This document shows, piece by piece, positions 56,985-64,000 of a stretch of DNA of 64,000 bases. The position numbers and the translations under genes were made by a program. Position 1 is the stretch's first letter. The number at the start of each line of letters is the position of its first letter. This DNA comes from an uncultured Bacteroidia bacterium (GTDB lineage Bacteria > Bacteroidota > Bacteroidia > Bacteroidales > F082), in contig CADCJI010000005.1 of NCBI GenBank assembly GCA_902801625.1, positions 177,696-241,695 of the forward strand. Reading direction: 5' to 3'. The notes under the pieces are model-generated. The model saw only the letters and a list, made by a program, of their open reading frames with translations, searched no databases and was not told where the DNA came from.

Positions 56985-59477
56985 ATGCAAAACGAAGTAA
57001 TATTAGTAGATCAGGACGAGTCAAAAGATGAAAAGCCCATTGATTGGAAAGCCATTTTGTATCTTTGCCTGTCACATTGGTATTGGTTCCTCATCTCTGT
57101 GGTTTTGGCTTTAGGTTTTGCGACCTACTATCTCCATAAGACCGTTCCTGTCTATACCCGTACTGCCAAGCTGTTGGTGAAATCGGATAAAGAGGGGTAC
57201 GATGTCGTGGATTTCTCGGAAGTGGGTATCATGAACGGAAGTGCCAAGATTTACAACGAATTGATTACTTTCAGTTCTATCGACAACGTCCAAGATGCGG
57301 TGCGTCTGCTGCATTTGGATATGAACTATACGATTGATAGTCGTTTCCGCCCAGTTTTGCTTTATGACAAGAGCCTTCCTGCGACTGTGGATTTGTTGGG
57401 TAACTTCGATAACGTTTCGGCATCGTTCGATATGAAGATTTCGGATAAAGGTAAGGGCGTGAGGCTTTCGGATTTTGTCCTTAATGGTATGGAAGTGCCA
57501 GGTGAGGTTTTGGCGAAATTTGGCGATACCATCAATACACCTATTGGCTTGATGTGTGTACATCCCTCTGACTATTTAGAGAGAGAAGACGGTGAGGGAG
57601 TCAGATTTGACGATGTTATCCATGTGAGTCATTCCAGTATCGAAAATGCGGCCAAAAGCTATGCCGGTAAACTGAGCGTTTCTTTGGTGGACAAAAATGC
57701 TGAAATCATGGCGCTTTCCGTTAGCGACATCTCCCCGAAAAGAGCCGATGATTTCATCAACATGCTGATTACGGTCTATAACAACAATTGGTTGAAAGAC
57801 AAGAACCAGATTATGGTGAGCACGTCCATGTTTATCGACGAACGTCTGGAATTGATAGAAAAGGAATTGGGCAATGTGGATAGTGACATTTCGTCCTACA
57901 AGAGCGAGAACCTGCTTCCCGATGTGGATGCGGCTTCAAGAATGTATCTGTCGCAAACCACCGAAACAAGCAAACACATTTTGGAAATCAACAACCAGAT
58001 TTCCATTACTAACTATATCCGGAAGATATTGAGTAACGAGACCATGAAGGATCAGCTGTTGCCTGTGAATTCGGGCGTCAACAGCATCAATATTGAGAGC
58101 CAAATCAACTCCTACAACGCCATGATGCTTCGCCGCAACAGCTTGGTGGCCAACAGTAGTGAGGAAAATCCTTTGGTGCTCGACTTGGATGAAAATCTTT
58201 CGGATTTGCGTCATGCCATCATTGCCAGCATCGACAACCAATTGGTGACACTCAATAACCAATTGGCAAGCTTGCAGGGTACTGAGCGTCGAATCAACGA
58301 ACGTCTTGCTGCCAATCCCAGCCAAGCCAAATACCTGCTTTCGGTGGAACGTCAGCAGAAGGTGAAAGAAGCTCTATATCTTTATCTCCTCCAAAAACGT
58401 GAAGAGAATCAGTTGACGCAGGCTTTCACTGCCTACAACACTAGAGTGGTTGAAAAGCCCCATGGTTCATCCGCACCTTCCAGGCCGAATGTGTCTAGGA
58501 TTAGATTGATTGCTTTGGTGCTCGGTTTGGCTATCCCGGCGCTCATTCTTTTCTTGAGAGAAAAACTGAATACTACGATTCGTGGTCGTAAGGATTTGGA
58601 GGATCTTACCTTGCCGTTTGTGGGTGAAATACCTTTGGCTTACAGCTCGGCTGACCAAAAGAAAAAGAAGAAGGAAGCCAGGAAAAAACGGGAGGAACTG
58701 AAAGGTCAAGACGTTAAGGAGGGCTTTGCCGATGGTGGCGTAGTGGTGAAGAAAGGCAGCCGTAATGTCGTCAATGAGGCTTTCCGCGTGTTCCGCACCA
58801 ATTTGGAATTCATGAGCAAGGACAAAGCTTCCAACGTCTTCATGTTCACTTCCTTTAACCCGGGTTCAGGAAAGTCATTCATTTGCATCAACTCGGCCAT
58901 TGCCCTTGCCATCAAGGGTAAGAAGGTGCTGGTGATTGACGGTGACTTGCGTCACGCTTCCTTGTCGGCCTATATCTTCTCGCCCAAGAAGGGCCTTACC
59001 AATTACCTTGCCCGTCAGGAAGAGGATATTAACCAGCTTGTCATGCCAAGTAATGACTATCCTACTTTGAGTTACTTGCCCGTGGGTACCATTCCCCCCA
59101 ACCCGACAGAATTGTTGGAAGACGAGCGTTTTGGTGCGTTGATTGAACGTTTTAGAAAGGAATATGAATACGTGCTGATCGACTGTCCTCCTGTCGACAT
59201 CGTGGCCGACCCACAGATTATCAACAAGTATGTCGACCGCACCATTTTCGTGGTTCGTTCCGGTCTGATGGAGCGCAGTTTGGTTCCCGAATTGGAAGAC
59301 ATCTATAAGCAGAATAAATTCAAGAACATGTGTTTGGTCCTCAACGGTGCCACGGGCAACGATGGACGTTATGGCTACCGTTATGGGTATGGTTACAGAT
59401 ATGGCTACAAATATGGCGGCAAATACGGTTACCATGCCAATGGCAAAGGTGGGTATTATCACGACGATGAAGAATAA
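56985..59477 (+). CDS. Wzc-like polysaccharide co-polymerase and tyrosine kinase
   Basis: An 830-residue protein. A Wzz-like N-terminal membrane segment (W-F-L-I-S-V-V-L-A-L) and a periplasmic coiled-coil region up to ~residue 500 are followed by a second membrane helix (L-I-A-L-V-L-G-L-A-I-P-A-L-I-L-F). The cytoplasmic BY-kinase has Walker A F-N-P-G-S-G-K-S-F (~623-631), Walker A' V-L-V-I-D-G-D-L-R and V-L-I-D-C-P-P-V-D-I-V. The tail is tyrosine-rich (Y-G-Y-R-Y-G-Y-G-Y...). It controls polymer length and export by cycling autophosphorylation. The matching phosphatase follows after 16 nt. Confidence 0.93.
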   Translation: MQNEVILVDQDESKDEKPIDWKAILYLCLSHWYWFLISVVLALGFATYYLHKTVPVYTRTAKLLVKSDKEGYDVVDFSEVGIMNGSAKIYNELITFSSIDNVQDAVRLLHLDMNYTIDSRFRPVLLYDKSLPATVDLLGNFDNVSASFDMKISDKGKGVRLSDFVLNGMEVPGEVLAKFGDTINTPIGLMCVHPSDYLEREDGEGVRFDDVIHVSHSSIENAAKSYAGKLSVSLVDKNAEIMALSVSDISPKRADDFINMLITVYNNNWLKDKNQIMVSTSMFIDERLELIEKELGNVDSDISSYKSENLLPDVDAASRMYLSQTTETSKHILEINNQISITNYIRKILSNETMKDQLLPVNSGVNSINIESQINSYNAMMLRRNSLVANSSEENPLVLDLDENLSDLRHAIIASIDNQLVTLNNQLASLQGTERRINERLAANPSQAKYLLSVERQQKVKEALYLYLLQKREENQLTQAFTAYNTRVVEKPHGSSAPSRPNVSRIRLIALVLGLAIPALILFLREKLNTTIRGRKDLEDLTLPFVGEIPLAYSSADQKKKKKEARKKREELKGQDVKEGFADGGVVVKKGSRNVVNEAFRVFRTNLEFMSKDKASNVFMFTSFNPGSGKSFICINSAIALAIKGKKVLVIDGDLRHASLSAYIFSPKKGLTNYLARQEEDINQLVMPSNDYPTLSYLPVGTIPPNPTELLEDERFGALIERFRKEYEYVLIDCPPVDIVADPQIINKYVDRTIFVVRSGLMERSLVPELEDIYKQNKFKNMCLVLNGATGNDGRYGYRYGYGYRYGYKYGGKYGYHANGKGGYYHDDEE

Positions 59478-59493
59478 TTGGTGAGAAAAGCTT

Positions 59494-60171
59494 ATGTTAT
59501 TTCCTAGGATTTCTTTCCTGCTCAACAATTTCACCGATCACCATTCCCATATTTTGCCTGGTGTGGACGATGGCGTGAAGAAGATGGAAGTGTCGTTGAA
59601 GGTGCTGGACCGATACGAACAGTTGGGCATTGCTGAAGTGTGGTGTACGCCTCACATCATGGAAGATATTCCCAATACAACAGATGCCTTACAGGCCCGC
59701 TTTGCTGAGCTTTGTGAGGCTTATCACGGTCCCATCAAGTTGCATCTCGCAGCGGAGTACATGATGGATGCGCTCTTCGAGGAAAGGTTGACCCAAGGCG
59801 ACTTGCTCCCTTTGGGAGACGAGGGCAACCAACTCTTGGTGGAGACCTCCTATTTCAATCCCCCAATGGACATGGACTCGATTCTGAATCGCATCAAACA
59901 GAAAGGGTATTATCCCGTGTTGGCGCATCCAGAGCGTTATGTTTACATGGGGCATGAGCGTTATACGGAATTGAAAAACAAAGATATACGTTTTCAGTTG
60001 AACCTTTCGTCTTTGGCAGGTGCCTATGGCTCCGAAGCTAAGGACAAATCCCGTTGGATACTGAAGCAAAACTATTACAACTTGGCAGGCTCCGACCTAC
60101 ATTCCTCCCACAATATGGAGTATTGGTCGACGCGTGCCCCAAGAGCTTTGAAAAGACTACTTCAAACATAA
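59494..60171 (+). CDS. PHP-family tyrosine-protein phosphatase (CpsB/YwqE-like)
   Basis: A 225-residue protein with D-H-H-S-H-I-L-P-G-V-D-D-G, C-T-P-H-I-M-E-D-I, A-E-Y-M-M-D, L-A-H-P-E-R-Y and A-G-S-D-L-H-S-S, i.e. all PHP metal-binding motifs. It dephosphorylates the tyrosine tail of the adjacent Wzc-like kinase. It is the last gene of the capsule locus and is followed by family B repeats. Confidence 0.9.
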   Translation: MLFPRISFLLNNFTDHHSHILPGVDDGVKKMEVSLKVLDRYEQLGIAEVWCTPHIMEDIPNTTDALQARFAELCEAYHGPIKLHLAAEYMMDALFEERLTQGDLLPLGDEGNQLLVETSYFNPPMDMDSILNRIKQKGYYPVLAHPERYVYMGHERYTELKNKDIRFQLNLSSLAGAYGSEAKDKSRWILKQNYYNLAGSDLHSSHNMEYWSTRAPRALKRLLQT

Positions 60172-60175
60172 AGCC

Positions 60176-60296
60176 AAGGTCCCTGAGCCCTGAGGTCCCT
60201 GAGCCTGTCGAAGGGCCGACCCACTAAACCGGCGTTTCGACAAGCTCAACGACCTAGCCCGTTAAGGTCCCTGAGCCTGTCGAAGGGCCGACAGAA
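60176..60296. repeat. Family B repeats, intergenic (multiple copies)
   Basis: Two left arms (aggtccctgagcctgtcgaa, continuing gggccg) and one right arm (cggcgtttcgacaagctcaa, continuing cgacct), plus a truncated left arm at the start. Being non-coding here, this shows the element's usual form and helps define the in-frame copies. Confidence 0.85.
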
Positions 60297-60347
60297 CAAA
60301 AAGAGTTTAATTATCAAACATATAGAATATCAATTAAAACCAACAAC

Positions 60348-62316
<1,969 letters not shown>

Positions 62317-62333
<17 letters not shown>

Positions 62334-64000
62334 AGACATCAACATCAACGCTATACCTAAGCACAGCGGCCTCATCCTGCCGAATGGCGAGCCTTGGGAG
62401 ACCTCTGAACACATCATGGTGAAGCCTGCCTACACCGAGAAAGACCTCGAAGGCATGGAGCACCTCAACTATGCCGCAGGCATCGCCCCCTTCCTCCGTG
62501 GACCTTACTCGACCATGTACGTGATGCGTCCTTGGACCATCCGTCAGTACGCTGGTTTCTCCACCGCTGAGGAATCCAATGCCTTCTACCGCCGTAACAT
62601 CGCTGCCGGTCAGAAGGGTCTGTCCGTGGCCTTCGACTTGGCCACCCACCGTGGCTACGACGCCGACCACGAGCGCGTCATGGGCGATGTGGGTAAGGCT
62701 GGTGTGAGCATCTGCTCCGTCGAGGACATGAAGGTGCTGTTCGACCAGATCCCGCTGAACAAAATGTCAGTCTCCATGACCATGAACGGTGCCGTGCTGC
62801 CGATCCTGGCCTTCTACATCGTCGCCGCCTTGGAGCAGGGTGCCAAGTACGAAGAGCTGCAAGGCACCATCCAGAACGACATCCTGAAGGAGTTCATGGT
62901 GCGTAACACCTATATCTATCCGCCTGAGTTCTCGATGCGCATCATCGCCGACATCTTCGAGTTCACCTCGCAGAACATGCCGAAGTTCAACAGCATCTCC
63001 ATCTCGGGTTACCACATGCAGGAAGCCGGTGCCACCTCCGACATCGAAATGGCCTACACCTTGGCCGATGGTTGGGATTACCTCCGCACCGGTGTCAAGG
63101 CTGGCTTGGATATCGACGCCTTCGCGCCGCGTCTGTCCTTCTTCTGGTGCTCGGGCATGAACCACTTCATGGAGATTGCCAAGATGCGTGCTGCCCGTAT
63201 GATTTGGGCCAAGATCGTGAAGACCTTCAACCCGAAGAACAGCAAGTCGCTGGCCCTGCGTACCCACACGCAGACCTCGGGCTGGTCGCTCACCGAGCAA
63301 GACCCGTTCAACAACGTGGCCCGTACCTGCATCGAGGCTATGGGCGCCGCCTTGGGTCACACCCAGTCGCTGCACACCAACGCCTTGGACGAGGCCATCG
63401 CCTTGCCCACTGACTTTAGTGCTCGTATCGCCCGCAACACCCAGATTTACATCCAGGAAGAAACCAACATCTGCCGCGTCGTTGACCCGTGGGCTGGCTC
63501 CTATTATGTGGAGAGCCTCACCCGCGACCTTTACGAGCGCGCTTGGGGTCACATCCAAGAAGTGGAAGCCATGGGTGGCATGGCCAAGGCCATCGAGACC
63601 GGCTTGCCGAAGATGCGTATCGAAGAAGCCGCTGCCCGCAAGCAGGCCAAGATCGACTCGGGTCGCGAGACCATCGTCGGTATCAACAAGTATCGCCTCG
63701 ACCACGAGGATCCCATCGAGACCTTGGAGGTCGACAACACCGCCGTGCGTGAGTCGCAGATCAAGCGTCTGAAAGAGCTCCGCGCCAACCGCAACGAGGC
63801 CGATGTGCAGCGTTGCCTCGAGGCCATCACCAAGTGTGCCGAGACGGGCGAGGGCAACTTGCTTGCCTTGGCCGTCGAAGCCGCCAAGTGCCGCGCTTCG
63901 TTGGGTGAGATTTCGATGGCTTGCGAGAAAGTCGCTGGTCGTTACAAAGCAGTAATCCGTTCAATTTCAGGAGTGTATTCTATGGAAACGAAAAACGATG
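62317..64000 (+). CDS. mutB: Methylmalonyl-CoA mutase large subunit, 3' end outside window
   Basis: The ATG at 62317 (M-K-P-N-Y-K-D-I-N) opens a frame that stays open to the window end (561 codons). Seen are [24 protein letters not shown] and [12 protein letters not shown], with substrate and radical-site residues as in the family, then [13 protein letters not shown]. The B12-binding domain lies beyond 64000. It starts inside the 3' end of mutA (17-bp overlap), consistent with coupled expression. High G+C and strongly biased codons mark it as native housekeeping DNA, unlike the islands. Confidence 0.95.

Overview
The window looks like chromosomal DNA of an uncultured or gut/rumen-type Bacteroidales. 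The reasons are: promoter-like TAnnTTTG boxes in place of a classical -10; a weak or absent Shine-Dalgarno before most genes; a Bacteroides-style Wza-like/Wzc-like/PHP-phosphatase export trio; methylmalonyl-CoA mutase mutA-mutB; PnuC; and several intergenic repeat families of the kind common in this order. No tRNA, rRNA or CRISPR array was recognised.

Layout. (1) 0-1.8 kb: the 3' end of a NagB/PIG-L-like gene and pnuC. (2) 1.8-6.6 kb: capE-capF-capG (fnlABC) for UDP-N-acetyl-L-fucosamine, a GxxExxY gene and a WbuC cupin, with almost every junction filled by the same palindromic repeat. (3) 6.7-19.3 kb: defence-like island I, opened by a 40-codon stub of UDP-glucose dehydrogenase. It carries HATPase+STAS, an AAA ATPase with a small partner, an AlbA/Schlafen-type protein, a TIGR02391 (HEPN) cluster, a PIN-like gene and a metallophosphatase-STAND NTPase. 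(4) 19.4-32.7 kb: capsule assembly genes: a short nucleotide-sugar dehydrogenase, a decayed capE-like remnant, flippase, Fe-S protein, pyruvyl transferase, five glycosyltransferases, polymerase and acyltransferase. (5) 32.7-41.1 kb: island II, opened by a 21-codon stub of the initiating sugar transferase. It carries an RloA/RloB pair and a 1803-residue membrane-inserted KAP-like NTPase with a two-helix acidic partner. (6) 41.1-46.2 kb: intact sugar transferase, ATP-grasp, MaoC, CitE-like lyase, NeuD-type acyltransferase and a WbuB-like transferase. (7) 46.4-49.5 kb: island III, an Abi_2 gene with a divergent candidate small RNA, an amidase remnant, and a second AAA ATPase/nuclease-like pair. 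(8) 49.8-60.2 kb: a fused double aminotransferase, gmd, a second GxxExxY gene, fcl, a Wza-like lipoprotein, a Wzc-like kinase and a CpsB/YwqE-like phosphatase. (9) 60.3-64 kb: mutA and the start of mutB.

How it fits together. The backbone is a capsule/exopolysaccharide locus. It makes UDP-L-FucNAc and GDP-L-fucose, builds a lipid-linked repeat unit that is pyruvylated and acylated, flips and polymerises it, and exports it. Three anti-phage-like islands are embedded in it. Two of them sit between a 5' stub of a capsule gene and a full-length gene of the same family, so the locus appears to be a repeated landing site. Two short-repeat families lie in frame inside at least six unrelated proteins. 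The main novelty candidates are the KAP-like giant NTPase pair, the recurring AAA-ATPase/PD-(D/E)XK-like pairs, the metallophosphatase-STAND gene with its PIN-like neighbour, and the small RNA next to the Abi_2 gene. All functional statements are inferred from sequence reading alone.
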